DNA of 64,000 nt from Maritalea porphyrae (GTDB taxonomy: Bacteria > Pseudomonadota > Alphaproteobacteria > Rhizobiales > Devosiaceae), in assembly GCF_027213965.1 (NCBI RefSeq), contig NZ_JAPWGX010000006.1, positions 1 to 64,000 on the forward strand. The letters are read 5' to 3'. This document shows, piece by piece, positions 54,491 through 63,300 of the stretch. Made by a program: the position numbers and the translations under genes. Below the pieces are notes generated by a model that was given only the letters and a program-made list of their open reading frames with translations, was not told the origin of the DNA and searched no databases. The first letter of the stretch is position 1. Every line of letters begins with the position of its first letter.

Positions 54491-55003
54491 CTAGACGTCC
54501 GCATCGCCGTCAAAATAGTCCAGCCCCTGCTCAGCCCGACCAACAAAAGCAAAAGCAGATTGCCCATGCCGACGGGTTTTCCCGCTGCCGCTCATCACGG
54601 CGAACTTGCCCGTATCTGGATATTCACAAACATCAACATCGGCTTTGGACGATATCGCGAGATAAATCAGCGGCTCGTTTCCCCTATTCCACAATTGATG
54701 CGCAAATTCTGCGCCACCAACCGGGGCACCCAACACATCACCTGCCTGCACCTGATGGACAGTGTCGCCAAATCGATATTCTCCGCTACCAGACAGAACA
54801 ATGAACATCTCATCCTCAGCATGATGCACATGATAAGGACATGCCGTTTTGCCCGGCGGCACAACAGTATAGGCGGCCCCAAGTTTGGTCAGCCCCAGCG
54901 CTTTGGCAACCGGCGCATCGTATGATTCATAGGATTTGCCGTGCGAGAACGGTGTGGTCTCTAAGTCTGCCAACCGCACAAAGGCTTTTACGTCATCACC
55001 CAT
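54491..55003 (-). CDS. Cupin domain protein
   Basis: 170 residues. One cupin core: GKTACPYHVHHAEDEMFIVLSGSGEYRFGDTVHQVQAGDVLGAPVG, with the metal-binding HxHxxxxE set (HVHHAEDE), and a second motif less complete (FAHQLWNRG, His kept). The class acts on small sugars, acids or as a sensor; the substrate is unknown. The start shares one base with the VOC stop (TAATG), and the gene is the last of a three-gene operon. Confidence 0.85.
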   Translation of the reverse strand: MGDDVKAFVRLADLETTPFSHGKSYESYDAPVAKALGLTKLGAAYTVVPPGKTACPYHVHHAEDEMFIVLSGSGEYRFGDTVHQVQAGDVLGAPVGGAEFAHQLWNRGNEPLIYLAISSKADVDVCEYPDTGKFAVMSGSGKTRRHGQSAFAFVGRAEQGLDYFDGDADV

Positions 55004-55341
55004 TATTCACCCCAAACTGCCATTTCATTGCCACTAGGTTCTTTAAAGTGAAACCGGCGTCCACCGGGAAAGGCAAAAATGGGACGCACGATTTCTCCGC
55101 CACCCGCCTCAATTTGGGCAAGTGCTGCTTCCAAATCGTCAGCCTTAAGCACAACAAGCGGCTTGGTTACCGCGTCTTTGGTGCCATCCATTCCCCCGTC
55201 AAGACCCGCATTATCAAATGAAAAATACTCCGGCCCATAGTCGGTGAACTTCCACCCGAGCGCCTTTGCAAAAAAGTGTTTGGAGGCAGTCAAATCTGAA
55301 CCGGGCAGTTCCACATAATCAATTTTTAATAGAGTTGGCAT
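55003..55341 (-). CDS. VOC family protein (glyoxalase/bleomycin-resistance fold)
   Basis: 112 residues, one VOC domain: LLKIDYVELPGSDLTASKHFFAKALGWKFTDYGPEYFSF, ADDLEAALAQIEAGGGEIVRPIFAFPGGRRFHFKEPSGNEMAVW. The closing PSGNEMAVW is typical, giving the metal-ligand Glu. The substrate is unknown. It lies between DUF6157 and cupin genes with gaps of 1 base or less. Confidence 0.9.
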   Translation of the reverse strand: MPTLLKIDYVELPGSDLTASKHFFAKALGWKFTDYGPEYFSFDNAGLDGGMDGTKDAVTKPLVVLKADDLEAALAQIEAGGGEIVRPIFAFPGGRRFHFKEPSGNEMAVWGE

Positions 55342-55342
55342 G

Positions 55343-55756
55343 TCAGTTCCCTTTGCGCTTGTTACGCATTCCTTTGATGTTTTCTATATTGGGATCAGCT
55401 ACAAATTGCGCATATCGATCACCCTCAACGGGGTAAATCGCTACCCGACCGTTTTTGTCGTGGTGCACGCCCCAGCCAAATGTTTTGACCAAGGGCGAAA
55501 CCCGCAAACAGGGCTGGCCCTTTGCAAAGAACGCCACTCTTTCTGCCCCCCATTCCTCTTGCGACAACCCACCACGATCCGCATAAATGCCAAAGAGCAA
55601 TTCATCACTTGTTATTTGATAAGGGGCGTTGATCAATCGCTCATATTGCATGGCGGCAATTGTACCGGCGCGTGTTGGCGAAGTGCCAACCATTGCCGCA
55701 CTATCAGGCGAAACCTGAATAAACGCATTCTCGTAATTGGTTGTGTGCTTGCTCAC
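55343..55756 (-). CDS. DUF6157 family protein
   Basis: 137 residues from a GTG start preceded by GGGGCG. Conserved parts: HTTNYENAFIQVSPDSAA, AAMQYERLINAPYQITSDELLFGIYADR, FFAKGQPCLRVSPLVKTFGWGVHHDKNGRVAIYP. The function is unknown. It is the first gene of the operon with VOC and cupin genes, a combination that suggests small-molecule detoxification. Confidence 0.85.
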   Translation of the reverse strand: MSKHTTNYENAFIQVSPDSAAMVGTSPTRAGTIAAMQYERLINAPYQITSDELLFGIYADRGGLSQEEWGAERVAFFAKGQPCLRVSPLVKTFGWGVHHDKNGRVAIYPVEGDRYAQFVADPNIENIKGMRNKRKGN

Positions 55757-56050
55757 TTTTCGCCCCGCCTCTTGTTCTTATTTTGTTCTAGTATTCCCAA
55801 TCCAACCTGTCAACGATTCAAACAGCTTTAGCGCAACATGGCGCATGCCATTTGCGGGATAAGAGATTGGGAGCACGAGGCGCATATTGGCTCGTTTGAG
55901 TAGAGTAAAAAATGAGACAATAAACGCCTCGTGCAACTAAGTTTTTGACGCATATGTTGAAATACCCCGGGGTGCTAAACCCTTCTATCCCCTTTTCGAG
56001 CACACCATCAAAACTGTTTTGATCTCTTGCGATCATTTGATGATCACCCG

Positions 56051-56155
56051 TTAAGGGTGAAGGTGAGAAACAATACCCACCATGCGACTTACAGCTGCCA
56101 TCGGTGTCAGGCTGGATAAATCAACATAAACGATATGAAGGGCGCCCCCTGTCAT
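56051..56155 (-). CDS. Possible small protein, 34 residues
   Basis: An ATG preceded by AGGAAGAG, overlapping the stop of the upstream 21-codon frame (ATGA). The product MTGGALHIVYVDLSSLTPMAAV... ends in VSHLHP and matches nothing I know. The stop falls in the loop of a small hairpin. It may be a decayed gene end. Confidence 0.2.
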   Translation of the reverse strand: MTGGALHIVYVDLSSLTPMAAVSRMVGIVSHLHP

Positions 56156-56217
56156 ATCTTAGCCTCTTCCTTTGGTGATTGGTCTGAGCGCAATATTGGA
56201 TTTGTTCGCCGTGCCAT
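56152..56217 (-). CDS. Possible leader peptide or small protein, 21 residues
   Basis: MARRTNPILRSDQSPKEEAK with one more residue, coupled by ATGA to the next frame. No recognised family. The basic N-terminus and overlap are suggestive, but it is too short for confidence. Confidence 0.2.
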   Translation of the reverse strand: MARRTNPILRSDQSPKEEAKI

Positions 56218-56574
56218 TTTCACCGCCCGAATGCTCGTCAGCACCCCAAAGGCTTCAAAGAAGATGGGTGTAGTTTAGGCATGGGATTTGTGCGCGGGGA
56301 TAAGTTTTTTGAATCTTTGGGGGGGGCAAAGAGTAGTGTCTGCTTTGCGGACTTTTTACCGTTTTTAATTTTGACAATTGTCCAGCGAACGACACGCCAC
56401 TGATGTCGCGAAGTGCCAATAGGAGACACTGAGAGTCATTACAAACTCCAATTCAATTCAGTTCTCTCCAAGCCTTCCAAAACTAGGGTGCGGCTAGATC
56501 GATACTGTAGCGGATCTTGGTCTAATATTGACTTGGCCGTTTCTTATCTTAAGTTCGGGATTAGATAGCAAATC

Positions 56575-58452
56575 TTAATTCACTATTGGTTCAATTACTG
56601 CCGCCCATCCCTCATCCCGTAACGCCTGTGAGGAGGTCTGTAGTTTGACTTTAATATCCGCTGTGCTGCCGCCTAACAAGGCATGAAGTTTTTCACGGAC
56701 TCGCATTTCAAGACCTTTTCCATGACAAACTTCGAAAGGGAACGGGTCGTTGCCGTTTGCCGGTCGAAAGCTGCTCGCTGCCGGACAATTCTGAGGCATT
56801 CCAGCTTCACCCCACTTATTCACCTTACCCCGCATCCGTTGGGTGTAGAGTCGGTCAGCGATAACAAGACGCGCCCGATCTAGAGCGCTCACAAAATCAT
56901 CTCGTTTTTCCGAAATTGCGTCGTCTATGCATTGTTGAAGGTCATTCTCATCACTGTCGGGAAACTTGTTTTGAAGATGTTCAATGGAAGCGAATTTGTG
57001 TTCGATATCGTTAAGCTCAGTGAACACTTCCACGATATCAGAAGCACCTTCTTCATTTAGCCAACTTTCGAACAAAAGTTGTTCGAAGAGCAATTCTTCA
57101 GGGGTTCGGAAATCACGATCCCGATGAATGATTACACAAGTTTCGGGCCTCAGGTCTCGAAGTAACACAGCCAACTGCCGCGCTCCTTGTAAATTGCCAC
57201 AGCCATTGTATGACAGAATGGCAAAGCTATCACCGGCACCATTTGCCTCTGCATATATTTTTACCAAGTCCGCATTACGATCTTCAGTAAGTATTATGGC
57301 TGTTTTTTCCGGTGCAAACGCGTCAGCTCCGATTCCCATGGCCCCTAAACTCATCATTAGGGGTACTGCAGGTAAGTTATTGTCATCTAGTTCGACTTTT
57401 GCGCCATCTTCCAACCAGACCACTTGTATCTCCGTTTGCCTATTCATCTTCTGAATGAGTTGAGGGGAATGACTGGTTAGGAGAATACGAATATTGAGCC
57501 GCTCTGAAAGCCCTTGTAGAGCTATCAACAACTTAGTCTGGCTGTCGGCATGAAGGTGAGCATCTGGTTCATCAAGCAACAGTAGCGGCGGCTCAAAGAA
57601 ACAAGAGTATGCAAGGATTTGTATCACTTGCAACATCCCAGTAGACGCAAGGTCCAAAGGCATTTCTTGATTTTGATAATTTACAACTATTTCGATGAAT
57701 TGATCAGTATCAGCATCGTGCGATATGGAAATTCGAGCGCCATTGTAAACCTCATCTAGTAGCGAACAAAATCGTTTCCATTTACTGTCAAGTAGCATTG
57801 CAATTGGCGCAGTGTTCCAGTCTAAAGAGTCCCAAATTTGACTATTCTCATCTGTCCTGCCGGTTTCATCTTGGAACAGATGGTACAACAGACTGCGCAA
57901 GTATGTATTTGCATCTCCCTGCATAACGCTTGAAGCTAATGCTCCGCGAGTTTTCAATTCTTCTCTGGTCGAAACGCCAGACAGTCCTGGGGTAAAAACT
58001 GACGCGTTATTTTCTGGATTAGCCAATTCAACAGCAAAGTCATCGTCTCCACTTCGACGTAATGAAATGTTTGCATTCCTGCCTCGACGGACCTGCAATG
58101 TTAAAGTCTTATCAATTCTTTGTCCTTCGATCTGCATCAGTCCGTCCAGTGTCACATTGAACCCTGCACTTTCGGTAGCCGGTCGCTCTCTGCGTAAATC
58201 TACAATTTTGTGAGTTGGCCGAAATGAAACCTCCTCATCAGATATTGATCCAACAATTATCGCTTTGCTTCTTGGACGGGGCCGATATGCTGCTTGTAAC
58301 AACGATATTGCAAGTTGAACGGCTTGCAACACACTGCTTTTTCCACTTGTGTTGCTTCCAACTAGTGCTGTGATCTTTCCTAGTTCAAGCGAGAGACTTT
58401 CGATCCGCTTAAAATTTTCAATAGAAATCTTATTAATCTCAAAAAACGACAT
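56575..58452 (-). CDS. OLD-like AAA ATPase with TOPRIM-like domain
   Basis: 625 residues. An SMC/ABC-type ATPase: INKISIENFKRIESLSLELGKITALVGSNTSGKSS (Walker A, 32-40), a long insertion, a signature-like DLASTGMLQVIQILAY (about 265-280), Walker B LLLLDEPDAHLH (about 289-300) and H-loop LLTSHSPQLI. The C-terminal half has the TOPRIM pattern AIILTEDRNAD (about 384) and CVIIHRDRDF (about 441), i.e. Glu and Asp-x-Asp positions for metal. OLD-family proteins are nucleases, several serving in phage defence. The gene stands alone, with long spacers either side, and no UvrD-like (GajB) partner is seen. Its function here is inferred. Confidence 0.85.
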   Translation of the reverse strand: MSFFEINKISIENFKRIESLSLELGKITALVGSNTSGKSSVLQAVQLAISLLQAAYRPRPRSKAIIVGSISDEEVSFRPTHKIVDLRRERPATESAGFNVTLDGLMQIEGQRIDKTLTLQVRRGRNANISLRRSGDDDFAVELANPENNASVFTPGLSGVSTREELKTRGALASSVMQGDANTYLRSLLYHLFQDETGRTDENSQIWDSLDWNTAPIAMLLDSKWKRFCSLLDEVYNGARISISHDADTDQFIEIVVNYQNQEMPLDLASTGMLQVIQILAYSCFFEPPLLLLDEPDAHLHADSQTKLLIALQGLSERLNIRILLTSHSPQLIQKMNRQTEIQVVWLEDGAKVELDDNNLPAVPLMMSLGAMGIGADAFAPEKTAIILTEDRNADLVKIYAEANGAGDSFAILSYNGCGNLQGARQLAVLLRDLRPETCVIIHRDRDFRTPEELLFEQLLFESWLNEEGASDIVEVFTELNDIEHKFASIEHLQNKFPDSDENDLQQCIDDAISEKRDDFVSALDRARLVIADRLYTQRMRGKVNKWGEAGMPQNCPAASSFRPANGNDPFPFEVCHGKGLEMRVREKLHALLGGSTADIKVKLQTSSQALRDEGWAAVIEPIVN

Positions 58453-58464
58453 TAGTAACCCTTA

Positions 58465-58473
58465 ATTATAGCA
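58465..58473 (-). promoter_or_regulatory. Extended -10 promoter of the OLD-like gene
   Basis: Minus strand TGCTATAAT, an extended -10 element, 12 bases upstream of the ATG. Transcription would begin about six bases before the start codon, giving a very short leader with AAGGG at its edge. No -35 was convincing. Confidence 0.5.
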
Positions 58474-58720
58474 ATCACTTTCATTTTTAAGAGGTACTTC
58501 GTATTTTGAGCAAGCAAAACTTTCAGTAATTAGGGCATTGCCTTAGCACTGTCTCATCGAACGCTGATTTTCGACTGCAGTTTGAAATGGCGAACAACCC
58601 TCAGTTCCACCCATACTGAAACTACCCAACGAGCGGATTGGGCTATTTCTTTCCGAGCGCAGCGGATCTGGAAAGCGCGGTGCAATCCCTTTGCGCGAAC
58701 ATCATGCCGTGGCGCAAGCT
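58474..58720. other. Intergenic region upstream of the OLD-like gene
   Basis: About 250 bases without a credible gene or motif beyond the promoter at its left edge. Confidence 0.4.
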
Positions 58721-58723
58721 AGA

Positions 58724-58850
58724 CCCCGGATCAAGTCCGGGGCGGTACGGGGGAAAAGCGCACCGACATCCGCACCGTCCCGCACTTGATGCAGGACCAA
58801 AAGGATCAAAGACAGCATCCCCCATGGGGCATTCCCGGCCTTGAGCCGGG
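58724..58850 (+). repeat. Composite palindromic repeat (TCAAG-loop hairpins), second locus
   Basis: Three hairpins: CCCCGGA-tcaag-TCCGGGG (58724-58742), GTCCCGCA-cttga-TGCAGGAC (58777-58797, one mismatch) and CCCGGC-cttga-GCCGGG (58834-58850). The first two repeat the order at 151-232. The five-base loop is constant while the stems vary with matching changes. Confidence 0.75.
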
Positions 58851-58987
58851 ATCAAAGACGCTTGTTCTAATACAGATTTTGGCACCCACCAGCTGCGCAC
58901 AAAGCCTATACCCATCCCATTCCCTAGGACGGAATTGATTCTATACCAAGCGGTCGCTTAGGTTTGGCGCAACTAAGGAGTATCAAC

Positions 58988-59323
58988 ATGACCCAAACCC
59001 GCCTCTACGCCCTGCTCGCCGTTGTTGGGCTGATATTGCCTTGGTCGCAATATGTGCCATTCATCCAAAATGAGGGTTTAAACCTGCCGCTGTTCATCAG
59101 CCATGTTGTCGCCAACGGCCCAACCATCGGCTTCACGTTGGATATCGTTTGGGCAACATTTGTGTTTTGGATTTGGAGTTTTTCCGATTCACGAAAGCAC
59201 AATGTGCCGCACTGGTGGGCGGCGTTCTTGGCAGGTCTGTGTTTGGGGTTATCCGTGGCGCTGCCACTTTATTTGGCGGTTAGGGCCGCTCAGTTTTCCG
59301 CGCGCGGCGCAGCCAACGCGTAA
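58988..59323 (+). CDS. DUF2834 family membrane protein
   Basis: 111 residues, three hydrophobic segments. Family features: YALLAVVGLILPWSQYVPFI near the N-terminus and TLDIVWATFVFWIWSFSDSRK (Asp-Ile-x-x-Ala). AAGGAG lies before the ATG at 58988; the frame extends to 58964. Its function is unknown. The 3' end overlaps the convergent small gene by 44 bases. Confidence 0.8.
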   Translation: MTQTRLYALLAVVGLILPWSQYVPFIQNEGLNLPLFISHVVANGPTIGFTLDIVWATFVFWIWSFSDSRKHNVPHWWAAFLAGLCLGLSVALPLYLAVRAAQFSARGAANA

Positions 59324-59504
59324 ACGCAATGATCGCCCAAATGCCCTCGGCAATAAGAAATGGAATTGAGCCAATCAACCAAGCGTAAAATGCTGCCATG
59401 GCGCAGCCCAAAGCAAACAGCAAAACGAAAAGCGGATGCCGGTCCTCCAACGCATAGGATCCAACCATAATGATCACGGCAATCAGCCCTAAATATTCAA
59501 CCAT
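59280..59504 (-). CDS. Small membrane protein, CBU_0592-like
   Basis: 74 residues from the ATG at 59504 (TTAGGAG seven bases upstream). Three short hydrophobic segments, with IMVGSYALEDRHPLFVLLFALGCAMAAFYAW and a final IWAIIAFTRWLRR. The pattern resembles the CBU_0592-like two-to-three-segment proteins. Function unknown. Confidence 0.6.
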   Translation of the reverse strand: MVEYLGLIAVIIMVGSYALEDRHPLFVLLFALGCAMAAFYAWLIGSIPFLIAEGIWAIIAFTRWLRRARKTERP

Positions 59505-59591
59505 ATTGTCTCCTAAAGGCAATTCCAGATGGCTTGCAACTCTTAATAGACCTGCGCATTATTGCAAAACAATCGAAGTTGGGGGAGCATG

Positions 59592-60233
59592 ATGGCACTG
59601 TCGAGCGCAGCGCAAGAGGTTTACGATAGAATCGATAGGCAAAACCCAAGAATGGGTGAGGTCAAAAAACTTGCGACCGCGATCAAGCAGGACCATTCGC
59701 TGGCGCTTGAGTTATGGTCCACGGGCGAGTTTGGCCCACGCCTTGTCGCAACACTCATTCTGAATAAATCAGAACTTTCAAAAGAATCGATTGAACAACT
59801 TGCAGCAGACATTGCAAACCATCCACCAAGCGAGCGCGACAAGCTTTCTGAATGGTTGATGGCCCATCAATTGATGAAGTCCAAACGCACAACAGCCTTG
59901 CTGGAAAGCTGGGAACATCATGCTTCGCCGGTACTCAGGCGCTTGTTTTGGTACCATCAAGGGCGTTTAAGATGGACGGGCAAAGTGCCGCCCAACAACA
60001 CCCAGCAACTTCTCACCTCGCTCGAAAATAATCTCGGCAAGGAAGACCCCCAAGTGCAGTGGGCCATGAATTTCACCGCCGGACAAATCGGCATTCATGA
60101 CCCTCAATATCGCGACCAATGCATTGGGTTGGGTGAACGATTGGGGCTGTATAAAGGTGATCATACCTCACCTGGTTGTACGCCAAATTATTTGCCCGAG
60201 TTTATTCGGATTGAAGTTGGTAAGCTGAAATAA
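59592..60233 (+). CDS. AlkD-like DNA alkylation repair family protein
   Basis: 213 residues from the second of two ATGs (59589 and 59592), following GGGGGAG. HEAT-like helical repeats of the alkylation-repair superfamily, e.g. LALELWSTGEFGPRLVATLIL and QVQWAMNFTAGQIGIHDPQYRDQCIGLGERLGLYK, the latter typical of AlkD-related proteins. It is shorter than the AlkC-like protein at 33974 and belongs to a different branch. The catalytic role is likely but not shown. Confidence 0.78.
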   Translation: MALSSAAQEVYDRIDRQNPRMGEVKKLATAIKQDHSLALELWSTGEFGPRLVATLILNKSELSKESIEQLAADIANHPPSERDKLSEWLMAHQLMKSKRTTALLESWEHHASPVLRRLFWYHQGRLRWTGKVPPNNTQQLLTSLENNLGKEDPQVQWAMNFTAGQIGIHDPQYRDQCIGLGERLGLYKGDHTSPGCTPNYLPEFIRIEVGKLK

Positions 60234-60250
60234 CCATCACGCAAAACCAA

Positions 60251-60284
60251 CATATGCCCGGCATCATTTGATACCGAGCATATG
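60251..60284. terminator. Hairpin between convergent AlkD-like and clpB genes
   Basis: CATATGC-c-CGG ... CCG-a-GCATATG, ten pairs with one mismatch and a 12-base loop, placed between the two stops. The T run is weak on both strands. Confidence 0.45.
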
Positions 60285-60337
60285 CTGATCGTTGATTTTG
60301 GCGACACATCATTGCGACGCCAGTGCAGTTTGAAGGA

Positions 60338-62947
60338 TTATTGAGCCGCTTCTTGAACAGAAGCGTCAGGGTCAATCACCAAACCCGTTTCAGTTGCGCT
60401 AACGTGCACAGTTTGCCCGTCGGCAATCTCGCCAGCCAAAATCTTCTCGGCCAACTCATCTTGCAATACCCGCTGGATCACCCGTTTCAGAGGTCGTGCG
60501 CCATAAGCGGGGTCATACCCCTCATTAGCAATCCAATCGCGGGCCGCATCGTCAAGTTCAAGCGTAATATCGCGCTCAACCAATAGCTTGCGCAAATAGC
60601 CCAATTGAATATCCACAATGGCGCCCATATCTGAGCGGGCCAAACGGTGGAACAGCAAGATCTCATCAACCCGGTTCAAGAATTCAGGGCGGAAGCTTGC
60701 CCGCACAGCGTCAAGCACTTTACCGCGCACCAATTCAACCGACTCGCCTTCTTTTTGTTCAACCAAATATTCAGCACCAAGGTTTGATGTCATGATGATC
60801 AGCGTATTGCGGAAATCAACCGTGCGGCCATGTCCGTCGGTCAACCGACCATCGTCCAATACCTGCAACAAAACGTTGAACACATCCGGGTGGGCTTTTT
60901 CGATCTCGTCAAACAAGATCACCTGATAAGGCCGACGGCGAACCGCTTCGGTCAACACGCCCCCTTCATCATACCCAACATACCCCGGAGGCGCGCCGAT
61001 TAAGCGGGCCACGGAGTGTTTTTCCATGAACTCAGACATATCCAAGCGCACCATTGCGGTGTCATCATCAAACAAAAATTGCGCCAATGCTTTGGTCAGT
61101 TCGGTTTTACCCACACCAGTTGGCCCAAGGAAAATGAAGGAGCCCATGGGCCGGTTCGGATCTTGCAGCCCAGCCCGTGAACGACGCACGGCTTTTGAAA
61201 CAGCGGTCACCGCTTCAGATTGACCAACAACACGTTTGGCCAAATCATCTTCCATGCGCAACAGCTTGTCGCGTTCGCCCTCAAGCATTTTATCAACCGG
61301 CACGCCGGTCCAACGCGACACCACTTGAGCCACGTGCTGAGGGGTCACCACCTCTTCCACCATGCTGGTGGTTTCAGCGCTGCCCGATTCGTCCTCAGCC
61401 GCTGCAATTTTACGCTCAAGTTCGGGAATTAGCCCATAAGCCAATTCACCCGCTTTGGCCAAATCGCCTTGTCGCTGCGCATTCTCCAAATCCGTCCGAG
61501 CATGATCGAGCTGTTCTTTAAGCTTTTGCCCCGCACCCAAACGGTCTTTTTCTGCAACCCACCTTTGGTTAAGCGCATCTGCTTGTTCTTCCAGATCACT
61601 CAATTCAGTTTCAAGCTTGTCCAAACGAGACTTAGACGCATCATCCGTTTCTTTTTTCAGCGCTTCGCGTTCAATTTTTAATTGAATGATTCGGCGGTCC
61701 AACTCGTCCAATTCTTCAGGCTTGCTGTCCACTTGCATGCGCAACCGGGCTGATGCTTCGTCCATCAAATCAATGGCTTTGTCCGGCAAAAACCGATCTG
61801 TGATGTAGCGATTAGACAAAGTAGCGGCTGAAACCAAAGAGCCGTCAGAAATCCGCACCCCGTGGTGCAACTCATATTTCTCTTTTAGTCCGCGCAAAAT
61901 CGAAATTGTATCTTCAACAGTTGGCTCAGAAACAAACACAGGCTGAAACCGACGGGCCAAAGCGGCGTCTTTTTCCACGTGTTTTTGATATTCGTCGAGG
62001 GTTGTTGCACCCACGCAGTGCAATTCACCCCGCGCCAACGCTGGCTTTAACAGGTTTGATGCATCCATCGCCCCATCCGATTTGCCGGCACCCACCAATG
62101 TGTGCATTTCGTCGATGAACAGAATGATATTGCCGTCCGCAGACGTCACTTCGTTCAAAACCGCTTTGAGGCGTTCTTCAAACTCCCCACGATATTTCGC
62201 ACCAGCAATCAGCGACCCCATATCAAGCGAAAGCAATGACTTACCCTTGATTGATTCGGGCACGTCTCCATTGACGATTCGCAGTGCCAAACCTTCGGCA
62301 ATCGCAGTTTTACCCACGCCCGGCTCACCAATCAGCACCGGATTGTTTTTCGTCCGACGTGACAGAACTTGGATAGCCCGGCGAATCTCTTCGTCTCGAC
62401 CAATCACTGGGTCCAATTTACCTTCGCGAGCGGCTTCGGTGAGATCGCGCGCATATTTTTTCAATGCATCATAGCTTTCTTCTGCGCTCTGACTGTCAGC
62501 GGTGCGCCCTTTGCGCAACTCGTTGATGGCATCATTCAACCCATTGGCCGTAACGCCCGCAGATTTAAGCAATTTGCCCGCATCACTGTCTTTTTCGATC
62601 ACCAAGGCGAGCAACAAACGCTCAACGGTGACAAAAGAATCACCGGCCTTGTCTGCAGCTTTTTCAGCTGTTTCAAAAACCCGCGCCATTTCGCGGCTCA
62701 TGTAAAGCTGACCACCGCCCCCAGAAACAGAAGCGATTTTGTTCAAACCCGCAGCCACACTGGCGCGCAGGGCTTTTGAATTGCCACCGGCGCGATCAAC
62801 AAGACCAGAGGCCATGCCCTGATCATCGTCCAAAAGGACTTTCAATAGGTGGATGGGGGAAAACTGTTGGTGCCCAGCAGAAAGAGCACCAGTTTGCGCT
62901 GACTGAACGAATCCACGCGCACGTTCGGTATATTTTTCAATATTCAC
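60338..62947 (-). CDS. clpB: ATP-dependent disaggregase ClpB
   Basis: 869 residues, full length, from a GTG start after GGAGAG. Clp N-domain (about 1-145: [27 protein letters not shown]), AAA1 with Walker A GEPGVGKT (about 205), a coiled-coil middle domain with [23 protein letters not shown] (about 405-530) that binds DnaK, AAA2 with GPTGVGKT (about 605), and a C-terminal D2-small domain. It extracts and refolds aggregated proteins with DnaK after heat stress. A RpoH-like promoter lies 40-70 bases upstream. Confidence 0.97.
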   Translation of the reverse strand: MNIEKYTERARGFVQSAQTGALSAGHQQFSPIHLLKVLLDDDQGMASGLVDRAGGNSKALRASVAAGLNKIASVSGGGGQLYMSREMARVFETAEKAADKAGDSFVTVERLLLALVIEKDSDAGKLLKSAGVTANGLNDAINELRKGRTADSQSAEESYDALKKYARDLTEAAREGKLDPVIGRDEEIRRAIQVLSRRTKNNPVLIGEPGVGKTAIAEGLALRIVNGDVPESIKGKSLLSLDMGSLIAGAKYRGEFEERLKAVLNEVTSADGNIILFIDEMHTLVGAGKSDGAMDASNLLKPALARGELHCVGATTLDEYQKHVEKDAALARRFQPVFVSEPTVEDTISILRGLKEKYELHHGVRISDGSLVSAATLSNRYITDRFLPDKAIDLMDEASARLRMQVDSKPEELDELDRRIIQLKIEREALKKETDDASKSRLDKLETELSDLEEQADALNQRWVAEKDRLGAGQKLKEQLDHARTDLENAQRQGDLAKAGELAYGLIPELERKIAAAEDESGSAETTSMVEEVVTPQHVAQVVSRWTGVPVDKMLEGERDKLLRMEDDLAKRVVGQSEAVTAVSKAVRRSRAGLQDPNRPMGSFIFLGPTGVGKTELTKALAQFLFDDDTAMVRLDMSEFMEKHSVARLIGAPPGYVGYDEGGVLTEAVRRRPYQVILFDEIEKAHPDVFNVLLQVLDDGRLTDGHGRTVDFRNTLIIMTSNLGAEYLVEQKEGESVELVRGKVLDAVRASFRPEFLNRVDEILLFHRLARSDMGAIVDIQLGYLRKLLVERDITLELDDAARDWIANEGYDPAYGARPLKRVIQRVLQDELAEKILAGEIADGQTVHVSATETGLVIDPDASVQEAAQ

Positions 62948-63300
62948 GTTTCAACTCTCCATTTTCGGCCCGCTTTACCTGCCCACATATTGGCACAGAT
63001 CATTGCGTCTCGAAGTGTTGTATCGCTTTTAGCTCTTTCCCACATTGAGCGGAATCAAAACCAAAGCGTGATTTAAAACGAACGCCTGACACTCAGCACG
63101 TCCTTCGCCAACTGATATGGGCAATCTTTGAGCAAGAAAAAGGGGATCGGGCAATTTTTTTGCAAGAAAATGAATCATTGGGGTCACGAAAACGGCAGCA
63201 ACGTCAAAGTTTGTCGCCTAACCCCATTGGCGAGTTTTATAATCTACGTTAAAATTTCGCCAAACCATGAACTTTAAAAAAACAAAGCATGCACCTCATA
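62948..63300. other. Divergent intergenic region of clpB and the FtrA-like gene
   Basis: About 350 bases without a gene. It carries the possible heat-shock promoter at 62987-63015; the remainder shows no strong motif. Confidence 0.4.
62987..63015 (-). promoter_or_regulatory. Possible RpoH (sigma-32) promoter of clpB
   Basis: Minus strand CTTCGA, 16 bases, CCAATAT, resembling the alphaproteobacterial heat-shock consensus (CTTGAA, then a CCCATNT-like -10). One -35 base is off. The distance to the GTG is about 40 bases. Confidence 0.35.

Larger units (their letters stand above)
55757..56574. other. Intergenic region with two possible small overlapping frames
   Basis: About 820 bases between the DUF6157 operon and the OLD-like ATPase. 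It holds the two short minus-strand frames listed separately, GATCA-ttga-TGATC near 56034, CACCC-gttaa-GGGTG (56045-56059), and TGTGCGCGGGGATAAG at 56289-56304, which resembles 359-374. Confidence 0.4.

Noticed and set aside
56238-56429. 63-codon minus-strand frame upstream of the OLD-like gene
   Set aside because: Low-complexity Lys/Pro-rich shadow without a ribosome binding site or similarity.
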